Made by a program: the position numbers and the translations under genes. This document shows, in pieces, positions 16,783 to 24,107 of a stretch of 39,175 nucleotides of DNA; the stretch's first letter is position 1; the number at the start of each line of letters is the position of its first letter. The stretch is from Actinomycetes bacterium. Lineage in GTDB: Bacteria > Actinomycetota > Acidimicrobiia > Acidimicrobiales > JAMCPL01. Under the pieces are notes generated by a model. The model saw nothing but the letters and a program-made list of their open reading frames with translations. It was not told where the DNA came from and did not search any database. The DNA lies in the NCBI GenBank assembly GCA_021846515.1, contig JAJZWU010000015.1, positions 1 through 39,175 of the forward strand, in the 5' to 3' direction.

Positions 16783-19383
16783 ATGCAGCAGGAGCCAATG
16801 ACAATACCATCGATGATAAGGCTATTACTGCCCGAGTCGTTCAACAAATTATATGTCCGCCTGGCATTGAACATTGTTGCAGCCATAGCTGTCACCGGTG
16901 CCCTTCTGGTGATAATGCCACCAGGTACTGGTACTGGTACTGGTGGTAGGCTTAACGCTTCCAATATGCCGATCCGCCCGGCACTTGCCGCGAGCCAAAC
17001 TCCTTCGTGGTCAATCGTAGCGAGCCCGAACCAGACAGGTGGCAATACACTTGACGGTGTCTCTTGCGTGAACGCGTCGTTCTGCATGGCTACAGGATCC
17101 AGCGGCAGTGGAACCGCTTCCCTTGCCGAGTCCTGGAACGGCTCTTCTTGGTCGATTGTACCGAGCCCCAACTCAACGGGCGGTAGTGCCAATCTGTCCA
17201 GTGTATCCTGCACTTCAGCGTCTTTTTGCATGGCTGTAGGCACATACTATACGTCATCAGGCGGTAACACTCTTGCCGAGTCCTGGAACGGCTCTTCTTG
17301 GTCGATTGTACCGAGCCCCAACTCAACGGGCGGTAGTGCCAATCTGTCCAGTGTATCCTGCACTTCAGCGTCTTTTTGTATGGCTGCAGGCTCATACTCT
17401 GCGTCATCAGGCGGTGACACCCTTGCCGAGTCCTGGAACGGCAGCTCGTGGTCGATCGTAGCTAGCCCGAACCCAACGGGTAGCAGTTATACTAGCCTGT
17501 CCGGTGTATCCTGCACTTCAGCGTCTTTTTGTATGGCTACAGGCACATACTATACGTCATCAGGCGGTGGCACTCTTGCCGAGTCCTGGAACGGGACCTC
17601 GTGGTCGATTGTAGCGAGCCCGAACCCAACGAGCGGCAATTATACCAGTCTGTCCGGTGTGTCCTGCACGTCAGCGTCTTTTTGTATGGCGACAGGTGGA
17701 TACTCTGCGTCATCAGGTGGTGATACCCTTGCCGAGTCTTGGAACGGCAGCTCGTGGTCACTGGACTTACCAATCGACCCTGCCGGTGCAGTCAATGCGT
17801 CTCTCAATGGCGTCTCCTGTGAAGCCACCATATGCACAGCTGCCGGGTCATTCAAGGGCACAGGATCCTCCCAGACCCTCGTAGAAATCGCGAAGCTTCC
17901 ACCACCACAAACACCTCAGCTATCGGGTGTCTCTCCCTCTTCAGGTACCACATCGGGAGGCACCCCCGTCACTATCACAGGAGCGAACCTATCCGGTGCA
18001 ACGGCTGTGGACTTTGGATCGACACCTGCAACCAACGTTTCGGTGGTCTCTTCCACGGAGATTACCGCTACATCTCCCGCCGGTAGCGGAACAGTACCCA
18101 TAACCGTAACTACCCCAGAGGGTACTTCAAGCTCAACTCTCAGTTGTGCAGACTCATTTACCTATGGTACTCCGGCGCCCTCTATTCAGCCTGGCTCCTA
18201 CACATCTGTGTCTCCATTTAGAGTGGCAGATACAAGAGCTAACTCCGGAAAGCCCTATGCGGGACAGACCCTTTCAGGCTGTAGTGTACTGGATGTTCAG
18301 GCAACAGGTGTAGTCGGCTCAAATGTCCCAGCCAATGGTGTAGCTGCAATAGTTGCAAACATAACTGCTGTAAATCCATCAGCGTCGGGTTATCTGACTG
18401 CATACCCGACCGCAACAGTCCGTCCGGTTGTATCAAATCTGAACTTCTCCGCCGGTAAGACGGTCGCAAACCTTATAGAGGTACCCGTATCATCCAGCGG
18501 TAAGATTGCTATCTACAACGGATCATCCGGTGCTACTAATGTACTTGTAGATGTAGCAGGTTATGTGAGTACTACCGGGGCTTCCTATACACCAATCTCA
18601 CCTCTTAGGGTATGTGACACAAGAACAGGTAATCCATCCAACCTCACAGGTGCATCCGCCCAGTGCAACGGAAAGACTCTCTCTCCAAACACCCCTCTTG
18701 GTATCTCTCTGACAGGCACTGGTCTTTTACCCCTATCTGCAACCGCAGCTGTTGTAAATCTCACTGTCATAGCACCTGGAGGTGGAGGCTATCTAACCGC
18801 CTATCCCGCATCCTCTTCTACTCCACCTACCGCATCCAATGTCAACTTCCAAAAAGGAGAGCTCATCTCCAACAGGGCAATAGTGGAGTTATCTTCTACC
18901 GGTGAGATAGATATAGTATCCAATACCACTACAAACGTGCTGGTAGATGTCTCAGGATACTACTCGGGAAGCGGGGCTTCCTATACCCCTCTTTCTCCTG
19001 CAAGAATAGCAGACAGTCGTTGTTCTACAAGTCCCTCTCCACCGTATTGCGCAGCAGAGAACATCCCATCTCAAAACATTGGCTTTACTCCACTTGGAGC
19101 CGGATCTACAGAAAACCTCACGGTTGCGGGTATAGGGTCTGTTCCTCTTACTGCTACAGCAGTTGTATTGAATGTAACTGTCGCAGCCACGACTAAGGGT
19201 TCCTATCTCACCATATGGCCATCCGGCTCATCCAAGCCAACTGCATCAGACCTGAACTGGACTGCAGGAACTACGATACCCAACCTCGTAGTGGCAGAGG
19301 TGGGAGCAAATGGCCAGATCTCCATATACAACAATGCAGGCTCTGTAGAGGTAATTGCGGACATAGAGGGCTACTACGGGTAA
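16783..19383 (+). CDS. Secreted protein with propeller-like repeats, TIG domain and three PxRxxDTR repeats
   Basis: AAGGAGG lies 7 nt before the ATG. An N-terminal hydrophobic segment (about residues 26-45) is a signal peptide or anchor, and the region just after it is rich in Gly and Thr. From about residue 73 to 360 there are six repeats of about 50 residues with SC-x4-FC and SWNGSSWSIV signatures, likely a beta-propeller. An IPT/TIG domain (about 375-460) is followed by three PxRxxDTR modules with motifs near 477, 606 and 736, each ending in a VxVDVxGYY strand. No catalytic site is visible; adhesion or cell-surface structure is the likeliest role. The next gene starts 27 nt downstream, so both are probably on one transcript. 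Parts of the repeats are identical at nucleotide level. Confidence 0.85.
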   Translation: MQQEPMTIPSMIRLLLPESFNKLYVRLALNIVAAIAVTGALLVIMPPGTGTGTGGRLNASNMPIRPALAASQTPSWSIVASPNQTGGNTLDGVSCVNASFCMATGSSGSGTASLAESWNGSSWSIVPSPNSTGGSANLSSVSCTSASFCMAVGTYYTSSGGNTLAESWNGSSWSIVPSPNSTGGSANLSSVSCTSASFCMAAGSYSASSGGDTLAESWNGSSWSIVASPNPTGSSYTSLSGVSCTSASFCMATGTYYTSSGGGTLAESWNGTSWSIVASPNPTSGNYTSLSGVSCTSASFCMATGGYSASSGGDTLAESWNGSSWSLDLPIDPAGAVNASLNGVSCEATICTAAGSFKGTGSSQTLVEIAKLPPPQTPQLSGVSPSSGTTSGGTPVTITGANLSGATAVDFGSTPATNVSVVSSTEITATSPAGSGTVPITVTTPEGTSSSTLSCADSFTYGTPAPSIQPGSYTSVSPFRVADTRANSGKPYAGQTLSGCSVLDVQATGVVGSNVPANGVAAIVANITAVNPSASGYLTAYPTATVRPVVSNLNFSAGKTVANLIEVPVSSSGKIAIYNGSSGATNVLVDVAGYVSTTGASYTPISPLRVCDTRTGNPSNLTGASAQCNGKTLSPNTPLGISLTGTGLLPLSATAAVVNLTVIAPGGGGYLTAYPASSSTPPTASNVNFQKGELISNRAIVELSSTGEIDIVSNTTTNVLVDVSGYYSGSGASYTPLSPARIADSRCSTSPSPPYCAAENIPSQNIGFTPLGAGSTENLTVAGIGSVPLTATAVVLNVTVAATTKGSYLTIWPSGSSKPTASDLNWTAGTTIPNLVVAEVGANGQISIYNNAGSVEVIADIEGYYG
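17122..17378 (+). repeat. Near-identical tandem repeats inside the secreted protein gene (150-nt period)
   Basis: About 107 nt at 17122-17228 recur without change at 17272-17378, 150 nt on. Further copies, at periods of 150 and 153 nt, continue to about 17760 with more differences. Identity at DNA level implies recent duplication or gene conversion, and repeat number may vary between strains. Confidence 0.75.
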
Positions 19384-19410
19384 TGTCCTTAAGCTCGCCA
19401 CCAGTACAAT

Positions 19411-21654
19411 GTGACCGATAGTACAAAAGTCCAACTTATCCGAGCCACGGCTGTCGCCTGGCTGCTTATTCTTATTGCCTACGAGGGTGGTATTTTCACC
19501 TCTTGGTCGTTTGCCCTCTTTCTTGCTGTACTCGTGGCAGCAATCGCTGGAACTGCAATAGTAACAGTCGACATGGTCCGAGGAAAGGAGGCATTGCGCG
19601 CAGCCAGGGCAGTAATTATCATTGCCCTTGCTCTAATCATTCCGATCCTGTTCGATCCGCATACCCATGAAGCATTCAACTTGCCAAAATTCACTGTTCT
19701 TGTAATTGGTGCGCTTATGATTGGCAGCTTGGAGGTAGTCGATGCCGTTCGTAACTGGCGTATTCCTCCTTTCCGGGTAGGTTTGTTGGTTTTAATATGT
19801 GCATGGGTAGCATCTGGCATCCTCTCTACTCTTACCAGTATCGACGTTCACCTCAGTCTGCTTGGATACAGATCGTCCTACGATGGCCTCTATGCAATTC
19901 TGGCCTTTGCCGTAATTGCCCTGGGTACAGCCGAGGCCTTTGATCCGCCTGACATAAAGAGAGTAATTGAAGTTTTTGGTATTGCCGCAGGCAGCGTCGT
20001 TGCCATATACGGCCTGATACAGCTGCATGATTTTACCATGCACGTGACCCCCTGGGACTTCGTTCACTGGCAGTCTGGAGCTCCAAATGTATTTTCCACC
20101 CTGGGCAACCCAAATGATCTGGGTGGGTATATATCTATGGCGCTTCCGATTTGCATGATTGCAGCCAAGTCGTCGCAACAAAAAGTTTTCCGCCGTGGAC
20201 TCTACCTTCTCTCGGCCGTCATGCTGATCATTTTACTTCAAAGTGGAGCTCGCGGGGCATGGGTAGCACTACTGGCAGGTGGGGTAGTTCTCGTATACGG
20301 AATGTGGCCTGAAATCCGTCGCCACCCAATTGCCCCGATAGGTATAGCCTGTACGGTACTGGGCGGAATGGCATTGGTAACGACCGAAGGTGCCCACTTT
20401 ATTGGAGCAAAGTTCTCAAGGTTGCTGTCATCCGGGGGTACTGTCAGGGGAAGGCTTGATCTCTGGGATGCCGGCCTCCACATAGGGATAGCACATCCTC
20501 TTGCCGGAACCGGCTTGAGTACATTTGTATATGTATTCCCACGCTACGAGACTGCCGCCTGGGCACGCCAAATCGGTTTTGCGTACACTGCCAATGGTGC
20601 ACACAACATGTTTGTAAACGTGCTTGCCGATAGAGGACTTACTGGGTTAATAATTATCCTTGCAATAGTAGTTTACGCAGCTCTATTGTCATGGAAAGGC
20701 TACGGTAAGCTGCGTACTGCAGAGACAGCTGGCGATTCGCCGCAGAACAGGGGAGACAATTTATCTCTGCCGTCGTCACCTAAGGCACTACGAAAGTCCT
20801 CGCAAAAACCCCGTACGGCCAAATTACGCCAAAGTACCACTTTAAGCGAAATGGGCGCTACCAACAGCCGTTTGACGTTGGTCGCTATAGTGGCGGCTCT
20901 CGCCGCTTTTCTCGTACAGGACATGTTCAACACCGAGCAGATAGCACTGGCTTTCTCCTGGTGGCTGTTGCTTGGCTGTCTTGCGGTACTTGTTCCCCCT
21001 TTGCGAAAATCCACAAAGCACCATGCCGTTACAACATCGACCAATCGAGTTCCCAACCAAAATCATTCTCGCCGGCGCAGTTACCTGAGTGTACCTCTGG
21101 CAGCAACGATTACCACTATAGTACTGGTTGTCATTACCGCTATAGCGGTTTATGGCATCACAAAACCGTGGAGAGCGGACCACGCTTACTGGGCAGCAAC
21201 CGAAATCCAATCCACTTATGCAAAGACGGCAAAGACCGGAGCAAGCGCCACAGAGCTTGCATCCTTAAGCAAATCATTCTTTTCCGACATAAATCGCGCT
21301 ATAGCACTCAATCCATGGGCTGGCACATATCCAGCAGCAGCCGGTGTCGATCTGGCGGCAGCCGGTGTAACCAATGATGCCCGTACCGGCGTAAAGACTG
21401 CAAAATACAATCTCACGCAAGCCCAGTCTTATATGCAACGCGCGGTGAGCGCAGTCCCTGTTGCAAGCCAGTACCACTACGAACTTGCTGAAATACTGGT
21501 CGCACTTGCCCGCCTGACACCTGGCCATTCCCGTGTACTGTTTAAAGACGCAGCGGTGGAAGAGCAGGCTGCAGTTTACTGGACACCACAGAATCCCGTC
21601 TACAGCAAATACCTGGCTACCGTAGAGAAGTTGCTCCATGGACGGAGCGGCTAA
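19411..21654 (+). CDS. O-antigen ligase/polymerase-like (Wzy_C) membrane protein
   Basis: About eleven hydrophobic segments cover residues 8 to 430, and another lies near 565. Family motifs include FSTLGNPNDLGGYIS, SGARGAWVALLAG, the RLDLWDAGLHIGIAHPLAGTG region, and NGAHNMFVNVLADRGLTG. The WaaL/Wzy family transfers or polymerises lipid-linked glycans on the outer face of the membrane; in actinobacteria related proteins are thought to glycosylate proteins or build exopolysaccharide. A hydrophilic insert (about 433-485) precedes more membrane segments, and the last 150 residues form an outer, helical, TPR-like tail. The start is GTG, with no ATG suitably placed. It follows a secreted Ser/Thr-rich protein by 27 nt, so that protein may be its substrate; this is inference. 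Confidence 0.8.
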   Translation: MTDSTKVQLIRATAVAWLLILIAYEGGIFTSWSFALFLAVLVAAIAGTAIVTVDMVRGKEALRAARAVIIIALALIIPILFDPHTHEAFNLPKFTVLVIGALMIGSLEVVDAVRNWRIPPFRVGLLVLICAWVASGILSTLTSIDVHLSLLGYRSSYDGLYAILAFAVIALGTAEAFDPPDIKRVIEVFGIAAGSVVAIYGLIQLHDFTMHVTPWDFVHWQSGAPNVFSTLGNPNDLGGYISMALPICMIAAKSSQQKVFRRGLYLLSAVMLIILLQSGARGAWVALLAGGVVLVYGMWPEIRRHPIAPIGIACTVLGGMALVTTEGAHFIGAKFSRLLSSGGTVRGRLDLWDAGLHIGIAHPLAGTGLSTFVYVFPRYETAAWARQIGFAYTANGAHNMFVNVLADRGLTGLIIILAIVVYAALLSWKGYGKLRTAETAGDSPQNRGDNLSLPSSPKALRKSSQKPRTAKLRQSTTLSEMGATNSRLTLVAIVAALAAFLVQDMFNTEQIALAFSWWLLLGCLAVLVPPLRKSTKHHAVTTSTNRVPNQNHSRRRSYLSVPLAATITTIVLVVITAIAVYGITKPWRADHAYWAATEIQSTYAKTAKTGASATELASLSKSFFSDINRAIALNPWAGTYPAAAGVDLAAAGVTNDARTGVKTAKYNLTQAQSYMQRAVSAVPVASQYHYELAEILVALARLTPGHSRVLFKDAAVEEQAAVYWTPQNPVYSKYLATVEKLLHGRSG

Positions 21655-21759
21655 TCGGCATCAGATACAGATCTACGAAATGCTCATCTGCCCACACAAA
21701 ACAGACACAAAACAGCAAGGAGTGCTAATTTTGCGAGAAGCTGCGCTAGTATGTAATAC

Positions 21760-22623
21760 ATGATAAATCCAAGACAACTGAGAGATCTTGTGGAACCTAT
21801 AGCCGCGACTGTTTACTTTGCTCAAGAGTCCAAAGAGGCATACGAAAAGTTGGGGCTTACTTTTATACCCGGCTACTTCTGTTCGAGAAGCGCTTGTCTC
21901 GGCAAACTTCCAGGTGAGGTGGTAGCCGCCATCTTTGGCAGTTTCAACCCAGAGATTGTAGCATCTGCCGTAAAGACGGGTTGGGACATAACTGAACCGT
22001 CTATTCTGCTCGAAGCCAGGCTCCAAAGTGCAACAGCAGCTATCAAACGAATAATCTCTTCACAGTCTATGACATTGCAGAGCGATAAGATAGAAGAAGC
22101 AGCGAGAATTCTCAAAAATGCCGCATACTCAGTCTCTGTAGATGGGCGCCCCCTCTTTGCGGCCTTGAGGTCGTTGCCGTGGCCGGATGATCCTATTGGT
22201 GCTCTATTCAGGGGATGCGATTTGGTGCGTGAACGCCGTGGCGATACTCATGTATCTGCATGGGTAGCCGGCGGGCTCGAGGCAGTAGAAATACTAATCC
22301 TGACTGAACTCTGGTATGGAGTACCTTCGGGATCATTTACCTACACGAGAGGATGGTCGCAAACCGATATACAGGATGCTTCTACCAAGCTGATTGAAAA
22401 AGGTTTTATATCAGACGACGGCTCATTGACTGATTCAGGCAGAGAGATGAGAGATTCCATAGAAGATGCCACGGACAGAGCCGAGCAATCGCTCGTAGAT
22501 GAGATAGGCGAAAGGGAGAATATCTTGGTTGGCTTGCTTGAGAAGGTATCCAGCGCCATTATTGACAGCGGAGAGGCAGGAATGTATAGACAGACACTGC
22601 AACGTCCTGCTGGCGCATCCTGA
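21760..22623 (+). CDS. SCO6745-family protein (MarR-like helical protein)
   Basis: The sequence follows the actinobacterial SCO6745 family along its length: EVVAAIFGSFNPEIVASAV near the start, SVDGRPLFAALRSLPWPDDP in the middle, then a RERRGDTHVSAWVAGGLEAVE block, RGWSQTDIQ, and a C-terminal winged-helix-like part ending in a helix with EDATDRAEQ. The biochemical role of this family is not established; the fold suggests a DNA- or ligand-binding regulator in the cytoplasm. It stands alone, 105 nt after the ligase-like gene. The AT-rich TAGTATGTAATAC just before the ATG suggests a -10 box and a short or absent leader. Confidence 0.8.
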   Translation: MINPRQLRDLVEPIAATVYFAQESKEAYEKLGLTFIPGYFCSRSACLGKLPGEVVAAIFGSFNPEIVASAVKTGWDITEPSILLEARLQSATAAIKRIISSQSMTLQSDKIEEAARILKNAAYSVSVDGRPLFAALRSLPWPDDPIGALFRGCDLVRERRGDTHVSAWVAGGLEAVEILILTELWYGVPSGSFTYTRGWSQTDIQDASTKLIEKGFISDDGSLTDSGREMRDSIEDATDRAEQSLVDEIGERENILVGLLEKVSSAIIDSGEAGMYRQTLQRPAGAS

Positions 22624-22653
22624 GTAGTTGCCAGTTGAGTTTTAACAGTCTCA

Positions 22654-23643
22654 TTGCGCTTACATACGCCACATTCATCCGAATTGCATAGCATAATTTC
22701 CAAAGCAGCTCTTAGCGCGCTGGGGGCCTCTGGAATATTTCATGTCCTTCCTTCGGCACTCGCTCTTGGTACCTGGTCAGGTGTCGTAAGGCTCCCCTGG
22801 GGAATGTGCACATGGCGGGGGAGCGGGGGAGTTACATCTGCTCATCCCATAGCTGATCAGCCCATAGCCAGCCTTGATTTTGCCGGGAGTACACAGGCTG
22901 GCAACAAGGGAGTCAACGGCATGCAGTCCAACGGCGCACTGACCAATGGTGCATGGGCAAACGGCACGCAGAACACTGGAATACAGGCTGGCAGGATTGC
23001 AATTACATTTGATGATGGCCCCGACTCAAAATCTACAATCCCCGTGCTTGACCGCCTTGACTACCTTGGAATAAGGGCAACATTTTTTTGCCTGGGTGCC
23101 ATGATGGCATCATATCCAGATGTAGTTCAAGAAATTGCACACAGAGGACATGAGATCGGCATCCATGGGTATAACCATGTCGCCCATCTCCTACGACCAC
23201 CATGGTGGATATGGCAGGATGTGGCACGCGCCAAGCAGCAACTGGAGGAGGCACTTGATCAGTACGGTATTGATTATCCGGACAAGGTTGACCGCTTGGA
23301 CAGTCCTGGCCATGTGCGCTGGTTCAGGCCTCCCAAGGGAGTGATAACCGGTACTACGCTTATGGCAGCAAAGTACTACGGACTAGATATAGTGCTATGG
23401 TCAGCCTGGGGGAAGGAGTGGACGACGAGCGATCCCATGCAGGTTGCCAGTCGTGTTATCCATCGTCTTAGCGATGGTCTCATAGTGCTGCTTCACGATG
23501 CCGATACCACCAGCCCACCCGGAACATGGAAGGTCGCCTATGAGGCACTACCACGCATAGTAGAAGAGGCGCACAATCGAAACCTGCAACCGGTGACGCT
23601 CAGCGAACTCCTAGGATCCAATTCTCGAGTTGGTAATCTTTAG
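22654..23643 (+). CDS. Polysaccharide deacetylase (NodB-type carbohydrate esterase 4)
   Basis: The NodB domain covers residues about 112-310, with ITFDDGPD (metal Asp), HGYNHVAH (metal His pair), WFRPPKG and LIVLLHDAD. All five usual motifs are present, so it should remove acetyl groups from an N-acetylated glycan such as peptidoglycan or exopolysaccharide. Residues about 18-40 are hydrophobic and could be an uncleaved anchor. A low-complexity stretch of Asn and Gly (about 65-110) joins them to the domain. The start is a TTG at 22654 and is uncertain. It lies among genes for secreted proteins and an O-antigen-ligase-like protein, which fits a role in surface glycans. Confidence 0.85.
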   Translation: MRLHTPHSSELHSIISKAALSALGASGIFHVLPSALALGTWSGVVRLPWGMCTWRGSGGVTSAHPIADQPIASLDFAGSTQAGNKGVNGMQSNGALTNGAWANGTQNTGIQAGRIAITFDDGPDSKSTIPVLDRLDYLGIRATFFCLGAMMASYPDVVQEIAHRGHEIGIHGYNHVAHLLRPPWWIWQDVARAKQQLEEALDQYGIDYPDKVDRLDSPGHVRWFRPPKGVITGTTLMAAKYYGLDIVLWSAWGKEWTTSDPMQVASRVIHRLSDGLIVLLHDADTTSPPGTWKVAYEALPRIVEEAHNRNLQPVTLSELLGSNSRVGNL

Positions 23644-23707
23644 TAAGCAACACTAAGGAGTTCCCTACAGCCACTTGTGCTACTTCAGCTTAGCCGCCGC
23701 TTCAACA

Positions 23708-23806
23708 TCATGAGTACCAGCCTACGATATCCACGATTACGTTGCTTCCAGTGGAGGTATAGATGTTAACCGATCCCGAACTGCTCAGTTCCCTCTCTGT
23801 CTGGTG
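23708..23806 (-). pseudogene. C-terminal remnant of a PxRxxDTR-repeat protein (minus strand)
   Basis: Minus-strand translation gives ELSSSGSVNIYTSTG, then SNVIVDIVGWYS and a stop. This is the final beta strands of a PxRxxDTR module. The frame is closed by a stop upstream, so only about 30 residues remain. It is a second decayed copy, in the opposite orientation to the intact gene at 24108. Confidence 0.7.
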
Positions 23807-24030
23807 TTATGGTTGTTTGTCTTGATCGTGTGTATTAGACCTCCCTACTGAAGATACTTTACACTGCATAAATACAATTCTCTACTATAGACATTCCAAT
23901 CGACTTATGCTCTTTTAGCGTGAATAAGCAACTCATTGATGAGGGAGCACATAAAAATTGCTGGGAAAAATTACCCGAAGCCAGGGTGTAATAATTTTGT
24001 GCAATAACTGTCTATATATGTGATAATAGG
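23807..24030 (+). other. AT-rich upstream region of the Kelch protein gene
   Basis: No gene is seen. The region is AT-rich and includes TTGTGC near 23997 and GATAAT at 24022-24027, a possible promoter with a long 19-nt spacer for the secreted protein gene that follows. Confidence 0.35.
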
Positions 24031-24054
24031 TAGTGAACCACCTAATGTTCACTA
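24031..24054 (+). promoter_or_regulatory. Inverted repeat upstream of the Kelch protein gene
   Basis: TAGTGAAC and GTTCACTA are perfect 8-bp arms around an 8-nt spacer. The site lies just after a GATAAT box and 54 nt before the ATG at 24108, where a bound protein would block or control transcription. It could equally be a leader hairpin. Confidence 0.45.
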
Positions 24055-24107
24055 ATAGGCAAGTTGAGAGGCTAAGTACGCTCTCTGGATTAAGGAGGAT
24101 AGATATA

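Noticed and set aside
17122-17760. Regular repeats that could suggest a CRISPR array
   Set aside because: The period of 150-153 nt is in frame and the repeats encode a continuous protein with conserved motifs.
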